Shown here: positions 1-13,727 of the stretch, one piece after another
Position numbering within the stretch: position 1 is the stretch's first letter
Layout: the number at the start of each line of letters is the position of its first letter
From: Rhynchosporium graminicola
Lineage: Eukaryota; Ascomycota; Leotiomycetes; Helotiales; Ploettnerulaceae
Direction: 5' to 3'
Length of the DNA: 64,000 bases
Assembly: GCA_900074885.1 (NCBI GenBank)
Contig: FJUW01000027.1
Location: forward strand, 62,001 to 126,000
Program-made: the position numbers and the translations under genes
Notes under the pieces: generated by a model
Database searches by the model: none
Told to the model about the DNA's origin: nothing
The model's input: only the letters and a program-made list of their open reading frames with translations

Positions 1-1486
1 TCTTAAGTATAGATTTATTTAAAGTCGATTTTCGAGCCTTATATATGATCTCGAGTGCGAATAATAGTAGTAGTAACAGTAGTATTAAACTTAGAATATG
101 ATCTTTTAAAATAGTAATATACTCTGAATCTTGAAATTATTCTAAAGCTCTTATTTACTTCTGATTATTATACTAGATCTTAGGAACTTATCGCTAGACC
201 TGTATCTAATTTACCTTATATTATCTAAATATACTTTTATCTTCTTAATTTAGCTACTACTATAGCTATTTACCCTTAGCCCCTCGAAACCCGACTGCTT
301 AGTAGAGCGTCGTTAGATACCTAGTCCGATCGAAGAAGAAGAATACCGGAAGTATTAAGTGTGAGTAGATATAGACTATCTGATCCTTAATAGTAATATA
401 AATACTCTAGGAAAGTCTATATTAATAGTACTAATAATAAGCGGTAAGCTGCAGCTGCGACTACTACTACTGGTATGCCTCGAGATTATAGCTGGCTATA
501 GTAGTATATAAGCAGTTGCTATAGCAGTAGCTCTTATTCTCTTATTATATTAAGATATAATAGATATAGTACCTATAGAGTAGTTAATAAAATCCGGCAA
601 GTTACTTATCGCGTTCAGCTTCGAGAAGTAGTATCTAGTAGATAGCTTTAGCCTTAGTTTCATTACTATAACTCCTGCTATAGCTATAGTTACTATTATA
701 GCTATAACCTGAATATATATTATCTTCTGCGGGATTATATATTTCTCGTAGCTCGAGTAACGCTAGACAGCGATCGTATGAAATACTATTAGTAGTAATA
801 TAGCTTATACCTTTAAGATAGCTGTCGAGATACTATATAAGTATAGCCTGTTAGTAACTACTACTCTCGAGATACTTAGTTAATACCGCCTTATCCTCCG
901 CCTCTACTGAATATGCACTTACGAGCTCGAATCAAGGAGATAGGAAACGGCTATAGCGACTGCTACTACTACTACTAAGAAGAATAATTATTAAGCTACT
1001 AATCTCCTTAGCGCGGCTGCTGCGCTTAGCTTACTATGTAAAACTAGTTAATCTATACAGTTAGCTAAGATAAATCATATAGATGATCCGAGGGATATCG
1101 ATACTCGTCCCGAGTGCACTAGTAGCTACGATCTAACTACTATTACTATAGGACTACTACTTAAGTATCTACTGTTTCCTTATAGTAATAGCTTAATAAA
1201 ATAAGCAGTCTATCTTCTCTACGACCTTCTTACTATATATATAGCTCTGTATATAGATTACTCTACAAGATTCTAATAGTAGTAGTAGTTTCCGAATTAG
1301 TAGTTATATCCTTTTCTATAACTAATAGCTATAGTAGTTAATAACTTAATACCGGATTATCAGCTGTATCATCGATTACTAGTGGACTAAAGCGCATGCG
1401 AGTAAAAGATTCGCACGAAGTAGAGGCTCGAGTATAATTAGAAGCGTAGTAGTAAGATATATAAATAGATAAGTCAGATACTATAA
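1..1486. other. RIP-degraded AT-rich sequence, origin not recognised
   Basis: The stretch is rich in TA, tag and cta words and poor in CA/TG, like the retrotransposon remnants to its right, and no frame stays open for long on either strand. I could not recognise a retrotransposon domain, an LTR end or any host gene. It is probably the tail of an older element that begins outside the window. Confidence 0.5.
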
Positions 1487-1930
1487 TATCACGAACCGGC
1501 ATAGTTCTTAGCATCAAAACCGCTCTAGCACCGGAATAATAATAATACCACCCAGTAGAGAGTACCAGATGAGTTTTAGTACTAGAAAAGAGTTAGTACT
1601 ATTATAGGCAAGGCAATAATACGGTTAAGCATTATAGTTATAGGTGATCTAGGGTCACGTGATATACTAGACTGCTAGACAGATCGCGAGACCTTGCACG
1701 CTCTTTACGACGGTCTAATATAGCTAATATAAGGGAACGAAAGCTCTATATAAGACTGGCACTTCTACTATTAAATAGAAGCTTCGTGCTTAAATTCATA
1801 TAGTAATTAATATCCACTTATAATATCTTAATTCTAATTAAGAACTGAACTTCTTATTTACTTTACTTTATAGCTAATACTAACTGATAAGCTTATATAC
1901 CGCGTACTAGTCAGAACTAGAAACGTTATA
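1487..1930 (+). repeat. 5' LTR of a RIP-mutated Gypsy element (family G)
   Basis: The left end reads tatcacgaacc and the right end gaaacgttata, which are RIP-mutated versions of the tgtcacgaacc...gcgttaca ends of the better preserved solo LTR at 15807-16173. Shared internal blocks include the cacgtgatatactagactgc stretch and a tctatataaga TATA region. A third, partial copy lies at 27187-27333. It is longer than the solo copy (444 against 367 bp) because of extra sequence in its first third. The gag remnant downstream makes this the 5' LTR. Confidence 0.8.
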
Positions 1931-3760
1931 CTTTAAGTATCTTACTTAAAGTATTATTAGTAAGATCGAAATAGCCTCTAAAGAAGGATTAGTTATAAGA
2001 GAAAGATCTTAAGTTAGTAAGATAGAGAAGACTAATAAAGTTACTCTACCTCGAGTCAACTTACTTAATATTTAATATAGAAATCGTAATAACTTAGGAT
2101 AATTTATCCTTTAGTACTAAATATACCTCGCCTTTAATAGAGATAAGTTCGAAGCGAACTCTCTTAAAGTCTTATAGATTACTTCGTTCCTCTGTAATAC
2201 TGCAGCCTACTAGATCGAACTAGCCTTAAGTAATTACTTAGTTAATCGATATCTAACTAGAGCTTATTCTATTACTATAACCGAAAAAAGTCGAGTTATC
2301 TTTCGAATTATCGCAGGCTTTATTACTATTATTAAAAGAGTCTTTAAAGACTCTAACGAGAAAGAATAAGCTAAGAAGCACCTGCTCGGTATTCGATAAT
2401 AAAGATCTATTCACGAATATACTACCGAGTTCTACTGCTACTCTATACGATTAGACTAGATAAATAGTAGATTAAGAGCCTAATATTACCGAGGCCTTAA
2501 GGACTATATTAAGGATAAGCTCTTTAAGACTAATAAACTAGATAACCTAGAGGACTTAATTAAATCGTCTATTACTATTAATAAACGAATCTAAGAATAA
2601 GCGAAAGAGAAAGAATGATATTTTATACTTACTTACCTCCGAAAGCCCTAATTTCTATAACGATATAATAAGTACTAGGGAAATTTCTAGCTTTACTCGA
2701 ATAATAAATATAACTACTATAATCTAATAGAATTAGATAGAGTAGAAAGAGGATCTAAGGGCTAAGCTAAGAAAGATAAATATCGAGAGAAGAGTCTCTG
2801 CTATACGTATAGTAAGCTAGGATACCTTAAACGTGATTATTCTTAGAAGAAGAAATAAGAAGAGAAACCCTAGAATAAACCTAAGAAAGAATTCGAACTA
2901 GCCGAAAGAAAGTCAAATTACTAAGAGGCTTCTAGCGCAGAATAAAGTTTGTAGGACTTTATAGCTTATAAATCTAGCGAAGAATTCGAAGAGAACTTAA
3001 TTAAGCTTCTAAACGAAGACTAAGAAAGCTAGAGTATTATAAATAAAAGAAACTATTTATATGATAATCTCTTATATAATAACGTAAACTGGATTCTTCG
3101 AAATCATAATAATAGAAGAAGAATATAAGCTTATAATAGAACTAAGTCCGATTTTATAGAATATTACTAAACTTATAATATACCTGACTAAGATATAGAC
3201 TGCGTTATAGCCTATTGTAATACTACTACTATTATATTCTAAGTTAATACTAGGGATATCGAGGAACACCTAAATCGTTATATAGCTAACCTCGAAGGAG
3301 AACTAGAACTAAAAGAATTTGAATAACTAGATTAGTTCCTTCGAATAAAAGATACTTAAGCTATTACTTAGGAAATAGAAAGGGAATATTATTAGTAGAG
3401 AAGATAATACTTATTACAACTAGCTACTTATTAAAGAATAATACTAAATCTGATCTAAGAGTAAGCTAATCTCTATTATTATATATCTTATATTCTGATT
3501 ACTTACGAACCCGGCTTCAGAACCTAGTTAAACGAAATAATAGAGAGAATTATTAAAGAAGCATATGATTACTTTATAACTAAATTATTATAATTAGAGC
3601 TTATAGCTACTAGAGAGTTCGATCAGTTAATCTTACTAGTTATAATAGATAATATTAAGATAAAGGCTCTTATCGATTCAGGAGCTATAAGATACTTTAT
3701 AAACCCGGCCTTTATCGAGAAATAGAATATTCCTATTATTATTAACCCGAAACTATACTA
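1931..3760 (+). pseudogene. gag and protease remnant of Gypsy family G
   Basis: Plus-strand translation gives a retroviral Gag-like region broken by many stops. A CCHC zinc knuckle near 2797-2845 has its cysteines and histidine changed to tyrosine (reads CYTYSKLGYLKRDYS), as expected of C-to-T RIP. Near 3655-3700 there is a retropepsin active-site motif (ALIDSGA). The protein would have been a Gag-Pol polyprotein, but the reverse transcriptase and integrase parts are not found next to it: the element is cut off near 3760 where a second Gypsy (family F) begins. The exact junction is my estimate. Confidence 0.7.
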
Positions 3761-5501
3761 CCTTATAAGGGTCAAGCCCTTGGGTTATGATGCTGATATT
3801 ACTAGCACGACTCGCTGACTAAGGCTCGGTTAAGCCTTAGTACTACGCACCTTTTCTTACGGCTTCTAGTTAGATTCTTACTCTCTCCTTATCGAACTTA
3901 TTAAATACTATTATGAACTCTCGTATATATATTATTTACTTATAATATTAAGTTCGATTAAAATAAATAGAATTAAATACTCCTGACTAGTCTATACCGA
4001 AGGGCGCTATAATACTAGCGCTAAACGCTAACTTGTAGTCGGAATATATAATAACTTAAGCGGAACTAATACGAGCAATAAACGAGATATACTAGCGCTA
4101 ATAACTAATAGAGACCGAGCTAGCTTTAGCGCGGTCCGCCTAATAAGAAGTGGAGAGACGTTAGCGATAGAGCTAATAAGAGCCCGAATAATAGTAGTAA
4201 AGATATACGACTAACTTGCTAATAAAAGCTCTAATCGAGTTAATTATATTAATACCTCGCTCTAATCCTAATAAAGAAGAATTAGCTTCTATAAGTTAGA
4301 AGCCGCTATCCTAGGATAGTAAAGTAAATACCTTTCGAGACTACTTACTTAGGATTAAGAGCTCTTACCGAGTTCGCTCCGCGTTAAAACTAACGCTATC
4401 TGCTGATTATTACTAGGATACTATTTATAATACTCTTCCCTCTCGAGAACAAATTCGAATATAGTATTTTTAGGAGAAGGGAAACGCGATAAAAGGTAAG
4501 GCTTCCGAGTATTTCTTCGCGCGACTCGAGGAGGTCTTCGCGGATAGTAATAAATAAGCTAAAGCGCTAGAATAACTATTAAATCTTAAGTACTATATAG
4601 GATAACTTTGGTATAAACACTAGCTAGAATTCGACGGACTCTTACCTAATATGAGCGGGGAAAACTAGAAGGATAACGTAAAGATCAGTTATTTAAAGAA
4701 TATCTTCTTAAACCCTATCCGAATATATATAGCTTCCATAGTTAAGATAGCGGACTACTACTAGTTCTCGAGGGAAGTAGAGTATATTATTATTAACCTC
4801 GAGGAGATAAACTAATTTAAATCAGCTAATAAGAGATAAAGAGAGAGGAATAAAGACTCCGGATTAAATATAATAGTTAGCTTATATATAGCAGGTTCTT
4901 TCTTAATACTTAGAGTAGACGCTAATAGGGATACTATAATAGCCCTAACGTTTATTAAAGGAAGTCGCCCGGATAATAAAGGATATCGTAAGAATACGAG
5001 AGGTAAGCAGAGAGCTAAATAGATCGATAAAGCGGAAAGGGAATATTACTATAAGAAAAGACTCTATTATTAATATAGAATAGCCGGATACCGTATCCGC
5101 GACTATACTTATAGTGTAGCTATAAAGCCTTCGACTCTTAGCTTAGTCGAGTTAAGCCTACTACTAGAGGATAATAATAACTATAGGGATTCTGACGAAG
5201 GAGGATCGGGAAAAGACTAGCTCTCGCTCGAAATCAGGAGATAAGAGAGGAAGAAGTATTAGTAGAAAGATAAAGTGAATTTAAGAAAGTTATAAACAGG
5301 AACCTTATATATATAGATATAGTCCTTTAAAATACTTTCGGAATATTTGCTCTTATCAACGAAAGCTATTGGTATTATACTATAATTAATAAAGACCTAG
5401 CGAATAGTCTTAGTTTCCGCTATATTAGTAATAAGACCTGTGAAGCAAAAAGCGTATCTAAATTATTAAGGGGTGCGAAAATAGAAAAGGTTATATCCTT
5501 T
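3761..5501 (+). pseudogene. Gypsy family F, 5' part (leader, gag, zinc knuckle, protease start)
   Basis: The plus strand carries a Gag-like frame with many RIP stops from about 4300, a zinc-knuckle remnant near 5045-5105 in which the cysteines and histidine read as tyrosine, and the start of a protease-like segment near 5300-5495. The element is interrupted at 5501 by the Copia element at 5502-13920 and resumes at 13926 with reverse transcriptase. I could not define its LTR with certainty. It probably lies between about 3770 and 3965, where an AT-rich promoter-like block is seen. Confidence 0.6.
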
Positions 5502-5694
5502 TGTTGGTATCACTCTATCGTAGAACGTACAATCAAGTAGTCTGCGTGAGCCAAAGTACAGTGGTAATAGTAGTGGTATTATCTGTTATATCGTGGCTAG
5601 CTTTCCTAGTTAGTCGAGACTCCGTAAGGGAGATATATCTAGCCGGCTAAACCCCGGTGCAGATACTCGACTAACACGTGACTATAGACTAACA
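5502..5694 (-). repeat. 3' LTR of the 8.4-kb Copia
   Basis: 193 bp, matching 13728-13920 along its whole length. It is the 3' LTR in the sense of the element because RNase H lies next to it on the minus strand. It keeps more CA/TG dinucleotides than the partner copy. Confidence 0.9.
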
Positions 5695-6955
5695 CTAGGA
5701 GTACTTAAAAGTAGCTCCAAACTATCTACTTCTCCGTATGAAAGTAACGCTTTTTGCCTTCTAATAAGAGTAGTACTATAGTAATACTCGTGCAGAAGTA
5801 TTATATAGTATACAGGTTTCCACGTGATCAGGTCCAAAGATTCTGCTTGAAAGATGACTGAACCAAATGCCTCATAGGCTCTCTTCCGGCTTTAAGTTAT
5901 CTAAATTCCCTCTATCTACCTATTCCATAGGCTTAATAACTAATTAATTCGTATATAATAGCTCCTTTAGAGCTCTATTGCAATTTGTCTTAGTTATCGC
6001 ATCCGCAGGGTTATCTAGCCCTACTACCTAAATCACCTCCGATATCTCTTTTCTTTCGTACGCCTGACATAGACATATAAGGTTAATTATTAATCTCTTC
6101 TCTCTTATAGTATTAAGTCGTACTATATAGTCGTATAAAGACTTAGAATCAGTAACTATAACTAAAGGTAGTACTATAATCTCTATAATCTGTTCGATAG
6201 TAGTCTTAATAGTACCGGCTATATTAAAACCTTCTGATATAGCGTATAGTTCAGAAGCTAGTACAGATCTAGTAACTCTCTTATAGCAGACTGAAGACTA
6301 GTAAATAACGTTTACCTTATTATACTTATCTATAAGTACGCAGATATAGCTGGTTTAAGAGTAGAAGTCTTTCAAATTAGTAAATGAACTATTAGTTAAT
6401 ACGACGAGTTTTAGAGACTCCTTATCTAATTTAACGTATCAGAGACCTTTACTATAGTTAAGCTTTTACTATAAGACTCTCTTATTCAAGAGCTTAAAGT
6501 CTTTCTCTATCGGATTTATAGTTTATATAGTAAAAGAGATATTAAACGATACTTCCGGCTGAGAAATAGTTATTAGATATAAACCTCTAGCTCTCTGGGC
6601 GGTAAATTGCTCGATTTGGATAAGACCTTATTATATATCTCTACGGGAGTTAGTAAGATTAACTAGTTCTTTCTTAATTATTCTTAGTATCTTATCGTAC
6701 GATTATTAAGACTGTCGAATAGAGCTATCAGTTTCTAAGGTAATATGACCTCTATTAAAGTTAATTAAGTATAAAGTAGTTAATTGCTCTCTCTTGTTCG
6801 ACTTGAACCTAGCCTTCTATAGCTCTCTTTCTTCTGCGTCTATAAAGGTCTTATTACCGACGAAGAAGGTATCGTTAATCTGAAGACTAAGAGCTCCTAT
6901 ACTAGCTTTATTACCTGAAACAGACAGTAGACACGTGTCGAACGTCGATAGTACT

Positions 6956-7157
6956 TGTGACAGCGCATGGTATACGTGGCAGATACGGGCCAGTATCGGT
7001 GCCTTAGGCATACCCTCCTTGTATATATAGAAGGTGCAGACTCCTTTAGAGCTCTATATCTTTCTGTTTCCTTTATACCAGACTATATAAGATCGCTCTT
7101 AGCCTCCCTACTTATTTATTCTTACTTATATACCGCCTTAAGTCTTATATCGTTATA
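6956..7157 (+). repeat. 5' LTR of gag-only element
   Basis: 202 bp. A TATA-like gtatatatag lies at 7021-7030. The segment atctttctgttt at 7058-7069 is exactly complementary to the primer site at 7160-7171, just downstream of the LTR, as in self-priming Tf1-type elements. Confidence 0.88.
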
Positions 7158-8960
7158 TTAAACAGAAAGATTGAGACCGCCGGGGACGGTATTAAATAAT
7201 ATCTCACCTAGAAAACTCGATTCGTACGTACGACTACTAGGGAGCTCTTCGCTGAGTTATCTCTACTTACCTTAGATTTTCGGAATTATACGGAAACAGT
7301 TAGTACTATCAATTACGAATTCGATAGTTAGGTTTTCAAAAGAGCCGAGATTCTAGAGATCTCTCGGATAGCTGGGAATTTGAATATAATTCAGCCTCAG
7401 AAGCACTAGTATTACTGCGAAGTCACTCTCGGATACTTCGAAACTCGTTCCTTCGTGCGTACGAAGTAAAACAGCAGAAGAATTTTAAGTGGAAACTTCC
7501 CTATAGGCCCTAATATTTATTATCCCCTCACTCGACTTCAACCTTCTGAAAGCAGCTCTAATAGCGAAAAACCTTACTTTTAAGCTAGGACGAAGTAGCT
7601 TATTACCTTAGCGGAAATTATCAGAATTCGACTCGTAATCCTTATACCCCGGTACAATTTATCCCCCTCGGCAGAATCGACCTCCCTCTACTAGAACCTT
7701 TAATTTAATACTTTTTATATCTACTCAACGAAGATATCTAACTCTCCTTAATCTTTCGGCTTCTTCAGAATTCGATTTCGACTTTCGCTTCTTCTATAAC
7801 TTTCAAGTATTCTATCACTTTCGCTTAGCTTCGCTTACCTAATACTATACCTCCTAAGAAGGCTCAGCTAGCTCCTACGGCTTCACCGGAATACCCTCGC
7901 AGCCCCTCCGATTCCGTACCTACTATAGAATTGCTTCAGTCAATTGAAGACTGTTAATTACAGATAGAATCGACTACTCGGGAGCTTTCTATTAGTATTA
8001 GTCGTATCGAACAGATATTTACCGAGTTTTTACGTACTTAGGCATAATCGATAAACTCTAGACCTTCGGTAAACCTTAGACCTTCAGTAAACTCGGTATT
8101 ATAATTACTAATAGAACCTACTCTTAAACGCTCTTCAATTGATAATTTATAGACCTCCGGTAAGTCGTAACTAACTGAAAGTATTTATAATCTTAATATA
8201 AGGATTAACTTATCTTTTAGCTAATAGCGTGCTTCTATTCAGGACTGACTAGAAGTCAATTCAGACCGATACCCGACTACGCGTACCTGTAAAGCGCTAG
8301 TCTAGAGCTCTACTTCTAGCCTTATAAGAGGTTACTTAGAACTACGGTATCTCTCGGAAATTACGCCTTTCTCTTCTACTAAAGAGATAATTTCAGTACT
8401 CGCTTCTTACTACCTTTCCGGACTCGAAACGGAGTAGTATCGGACCGAATTTCATAAGCTTTTAATGAAAAAGGAGTCCTTTTTATGATTCCGTGCGAAG
8501 TTCTAAAGCTCAGTAATTCTCGGAGGTATAGCTGAATCAGAGTAGTACTTTTACCTCTAGCCGAAGCTTACTATACGGCTACGTATAGCTGCCGCTCTAA
8601 TTAAGTACTCTTAGAAGACTGATTATTCAGCTATAGTCTCTTCTCTTACGGCACTCGATTCGGAACTCTCTCGACTACCTTTAATACCTCGAGCTACTCT
8701 AGCTCTACCGATAGTTAGTACGTCTTCTGAGCCCTTAATACCTATCGAGGAAGTATAGTGTTACTACTATAAGAAGCACGGTTACTATAAGGGCGATTGT
8801 CCGATATTGAAGACGAAGAAGGAGTGATTTGCGTCTTACGCTTTAGATTAATAATTACTTGGATTTTGTTTAGAATTCGACTTGATTTGACTATCTTTTC
8901 TTTCGTTTTTTATTTGCCTTTAAAGGCTCGAGGGCGAGTTTTTGTCTTGGAAGGGGGTAA

Positions 8961-9162
8961 TATGATAGCGCATAGTATACGTGGCAGATACGGGCCAGTA
9001 TCGGTGCCTTAGGCATACCCTCCTTGTATATATAGAAGGTGCAGACTCCTTCAGAGCTCTATATCTTTCTGTTTCCTTCGTACCAGACTATATAAGATCG
9101 CTCTTGGCCTCCCTACTTGTTTATTCTTACTTGTATACCGCCTTGAGTCTTGTGTCGTTACA
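8961..9162 (+). repeat. 3' LTR of gag-only element
   Basis: 202 bp copy of 6956-7157, ending cgttaca, followed by the GTACT duplication. Its first bases (tatgatag) are RIP-mutated relative to tgtgacag of the 5' copy. Confidence 0.88.
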
Positions 9163-12100
9163 GTACTATATGGAGCTTCTTAATCTTATGTCTATAGTAT
9201 ATACCGAACTAATAGCTCGCTGACTCTAGTATACTATATATAGGCCTAACGTACTACAAAAACTAATATAGCTAAGTTAGAATCTCCTTTAGAGGGCGCA
9301 CGAAGAAGTCATATATTAGGTATAATATAGACTGAGTATAAGCTTATGTAATATTATAGCTATATACCTTAAACTTAGGGTGCATAACTGCGTATACTAG
9401 TAGTAGTCGTTAGCTGACTCGTTGAATAATCAGTGATATAATAAGTACTTAGTTCTTTCCAGAGTCGTTGTACGCTTATATAACCAGTCTAGACTTCTCG
9501 TAGGCTTTCTATATACCCTTAAATTTAGTCTAGTCGATGAATTTAGCGTTAAAAACCCTAGCTCCGGCTAGTAATTCGTATTTATAGACTAATTCAAAGA
9601 TCCCTGCAGCGATTAAACCGTTAATCTCCTTACGTCTTGACGCAGCGTATTAAGGTTCTACTACTAGGAAACTAATAAATAATTCGTTATCGTCTCTGAA
9701 TCGAATTAGCTTTCGTCGATCTCGATAAGGTTACTTCTTTAGTACTAGTATAAGTCGATTTAACTTAGTAGTACTAAGTAATAGTAAGAGTATAATTTCA
9801 GGTAAAATACCCTCTGGTTCGTCAGAATCGATTTCTTCTTCGTACTATAGTTTAATCGACGTAAAGCGAAAGGTCGTTAGTCTACTATCGATTTCTACTA
9901 CGCAGTTCTCTCTATCTGCAGAAATAAGTAGCTAAGGTCTATCCCAGAAGCCTTTCTCTCTCTAAACTAGTACTAGAGAGTTCAATAGAAGGTCTCTTAC
10001 TACTATAGAACTAGGTCTATTCCGAGTATTCAGGGCGTTATTGACTTGCTAACGACTCTATAGCTTGCGAATCTCTTCTATAGCCTTATGAAGTGCAGCA
10101 GCTCGTTAGGAGACTAATAGTGAAGGGGCGTCTATCTCTACTATTCTAGGGTATACTCTAAATACTAGTAAAATAAGTACAATTCCACTAGGTCTAGAAA
10201 TATAGTTAATTACGTGGAATACTATCTGTAGTACTATATCTTAACTAAGGTGCGGCAACTCCTTCCGAATTATCGTATAAGCTCTCTTTAGAGGGCCGTG
10301 GTATCTCTCTACCTTGCTAATAGAGTAGTGAGCCTCTATAGGTATAACTTTAACTATAGAACCCTCTGTCTTAGTACTCTATACGAATTCCTTTGACTTA
10401 AATTGCGTACCTGCGTCTATAATAATAAAATCAAGTGATCTAAAGTAAGTATTTATCTATACTTACTTAAATCGGTTTTATATATACTCTGCAGATATAT
10501 TAGTAAGAAAACCTCTATTCTGGAAAGTAGTACCTTAATCGACTATATATAAGACTTATTAACTATCTAGTTATATGATATCGATCACGACTTCATAATT
10601 GAAGTATATATTATCAGTATCGTAGAGCTTGAATTTGAATCTACCTAGTAATCTTCCGTGTTGCTAGTAGTGCTTATAGAGCTTAGTAAGCTCCTTTAGT
10701 ACCCCTGAGTTATACTCGTGACCGGCCTATTGCAGTAAATCTTCTAGCTTTCTTACTAAGGGGTATCCGAATTAGTAGTAAAGTCGACGTAAATCCGTCT
10801 CTATAAGTACTCTTATATTTAACTGGAAACACTCTATAATATACGTCTCAAGTGACTCCTTCTAAATTAAGAAGAGGTAGCCGAATCTCCGTACTACTAG
10901 TATATCTCCCTATAGCGTGATAAGTACGTTGCGAAGATTATCTAATGTAACCCTAAGCTTATCTATATCGTCTAAACAGAGTAGAAACAGGATATCTATA
11001 GCTATAACTTCAAATTAGATCTTTCTAATTAGAGAAGATATATTTATTATACTAATAGAAGTAGCTTTACTAATACCGAATTTGACGTTTATTCCACGGG
11101 AAGGCAAGAGTTTAGCCTTATACAGAGCCTTATAGGCTTCGTATTAACCTTTGCTTACTATAGATACTTTTGCTGCTCTAGTATTAATTATAATTCTATA
11201 GAAAACTAACGAATTATATCGGGAGCTACTTATTATCGTCTCTGCGGTCCGGTCCTCTTCCGTGGCTTCTTCGGCAGTGTCTATTAGATACTTAAAAGCC
11301 GTATTTACTAGGGTTTCTATTATTAGCTATACGGCTTCTACTAAGACAGGTCCTATAGAAGTCATGAATAGAGCTTCCGGCTTTTTATCGTCGGAATCGT
11401 AGTCTATATCGCTCCCGGCTTCGCATGAGGTAAAAGTAGTAGCTATATACTCGTCTTCTATACTTTCGTACTCTGCGATACATTATCTATATACTTTCTT
11501 AAAAACTCTTCTAAAGTTACCTTTAAACTTAGAAGAGTTCTTCGCCTTGAACTTCTCCTTAGCTTTCTCTCTTTCTTCTACTATATGATCGAAGGACATG
11601 TGATCTGTAGTATTATATACCTAGCACTTCTTAGCGTTACCTTCCTTATCTAGTATATTTATCTTCTTCTCTCCTTATATTCTGAACCGCCTTTTACTAT
11701 CTCCCTTCTTCTTCTCTCCGTATACTTATCCTTTATCGGAATCGCTTCGGAATTTTCGATTAGTATAGAAGGTAGTACTAGTTACAGGGTATACGTATTC
11801 GTAGTTAACGATAGAGGTTCTAATAGAAGTAATCGTCTTTTCAGTAGAAGTTATAAGTTAAGCTAGAGTAATTTAGTAAGCTTCCGAGCTTTAGTAAGTA
11901 GTAATAATCTTATTTATAACGAATTTCTTATAGCGTAATTCAAAGGGTATACTATAACGTAGCTCTCTAATCTATATAGAGAGTATATTAAAGCACTCTG
12001 AAGTTATATTTCTAAGGTTCTTTTCCTTAATCGATTCAAGAGTAAGAAGATTCTATATGGTTAGAGAGGATCTGCTAAACTCCTCGCTCTTAAACTAATC

Positions 12101-13727
12101 TATTATATTCTTTAGTATAATATCGAATTTGATAATCAGAGAGGTTCTAGGGATACTATTCAGATCGTAATAGTAGTATTAGAGAGTAGCGCCTTTTAGT
12201 ATTAATAGAAACGCCTTGCTATACTCCTCCGGTAGAATCTCGGCTCTTAAGTAGGCGTCGTAGAATATTCTGACCTTACTACTAAAGCTATCTCCGTCTC
12301 CCTTGAACTTCATCTCTTCTGGAAATATATAAGAGAAGCTAGCGATCTCCTTTCTATATAACTTCTCTTTCTCCTTCTATACCGTATTATAGTACTCTCC
12401 CTCTCCTACTCTAGCTCCTTAGCCTTCTTCTCCTCCTTAGTAGCCTTCTCCCCCTTAGTAGCCTTCTCCTCCTCTAGCTCCTCCTCCTTTACTCCCCGCA
12501 TTCTTCGGTATACGCTTTCTATAGTATCGCTACTCTTCTCTATTCTTCTCAGAGGAGGTCTCTTTATATTATACTCCTTCGGTAGAATCTCGGTCGTATT
12601 ATAGAGGTTCGTAGTATTCTTTATTAAAGTCGAATTCGCTGATAAGAGGTAAGCCGAGTATAGTACGGCGTCTTTATCGCAGTCTATAGAACTCCTTCTT
12701 TAATCTCTTATACTCTAATTCGTCTTATTAAGTAGCTATATCGTTTATTATCTCCTTCTCTCTCTTATCTCGCTATTACTACGTAGATATCTGCTTCTCT
12801 AGTATAAGTAGGTTTAATACTATATACTATAGCTATTCAGAGAGTATCTTCTCTTCTATTATACTCTCTAGCTCCTTTAAGGTCTAACTACTACGTATAA
12901 TATTCTATAGAGTATATAAAAGCTTATATAGCTCCTGCGCAGGTTCGTCGCCTTCTTCGATAAATACGCCTTTAGTATATAGGGTGAATATAAGGTTATT
13001 ATTTGACGATTTCTTAATAGATTTGAAAGAGTCTACTATCTAACCTTCGTAGATCTCCTTAAATAAGGAGTATAAGGGTCTATCTATATAGTCGGAGCTC
13101 TTGATTTATCTAATAAGACCTTCTCCCTGCTTCTATATAGTCTCCGGGTCTAGTGGGTCCTTGCCAAATTTCGCCGGTGTGTCGAAAGCACTAACCTCGG
13201 GGGTATTATTATCTCTTACTATATTAAAGGTCTGATTTATATAAGTGTTTTAGTACTATTCCGAGGTTATCTATAATAGTAGTTATGAAGTTATTCTTAA
13301 GTGTTATATTCTTAAGTTATAGGAGAAGCGCTAGCGTAGCGCGTTTAAGTTTGACTTCGAGTTTTCGATATAAATTAAAGTCTTAAAAGCGCGTTATTTG
13401 AAGTCGGGTTGCGCTAGTAATCGAAGTACGTAGAAGGTAAGTACGTAGAAGGTAAGTACGTAGAAGGCAAGTACGTAGAGGGTAATAGTAGTATAATATG
13501 CTAGAATTCAAATCCTTTGACCGTGTCGCAGGTAGAATCCAGGTAAATTATCTTAGTATTTTAAGTCAAATAGTAAAGAGGAGACCGTGTCTTTTCTAGT
13601 ACTTGAGCTATTGCTATAGTAGATATCTCTACTCTTCAAGATTACTAGCGCGCTCTTTTCAGTAGTCGAAATTCTTAGAATTTAACTACTTTTAAAGAGT
13701 AAAATGATCTATGCGTCTATTAATCAA

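Larger units (their letters stand above)
6956..9162 (+). mobile_element. Gag-only non-autonomous LTR retrotransposon (2.2 kb)
   Basis: Two 202-bp LTRs (6956-7157 and 8961-9162) flank 1.8 kb, with a perfect target duplication GTACT (6951-6955, 9163-9167). The internal part encodes on the plus strand one Gag-like frame from about 7849 (start codon now ATA) to a TGA at 8825-8827, ending in a CCHC knuckle at 8759-8800 (CYYYKKHGYYKGDC). No protease, reverse transcriptase or integrase follows: only about 110 bp and a purine tract (ggaaggggg, near 8950) precede the 3' LTR. The LTR 3' half and the primer site resemble those of the Gypsy at 19390-27179, which could have supplied the enzymes. It is inserted in the Copia reverse transcriptase region. 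Confidence 0.88.

Noticed and set aside
8797..9223. Open frames running into the LTR of the gag-only element, also at 6967-7161
   Set aside because: They are chance frames within the LTR repeated at both ends, with no coding signature.
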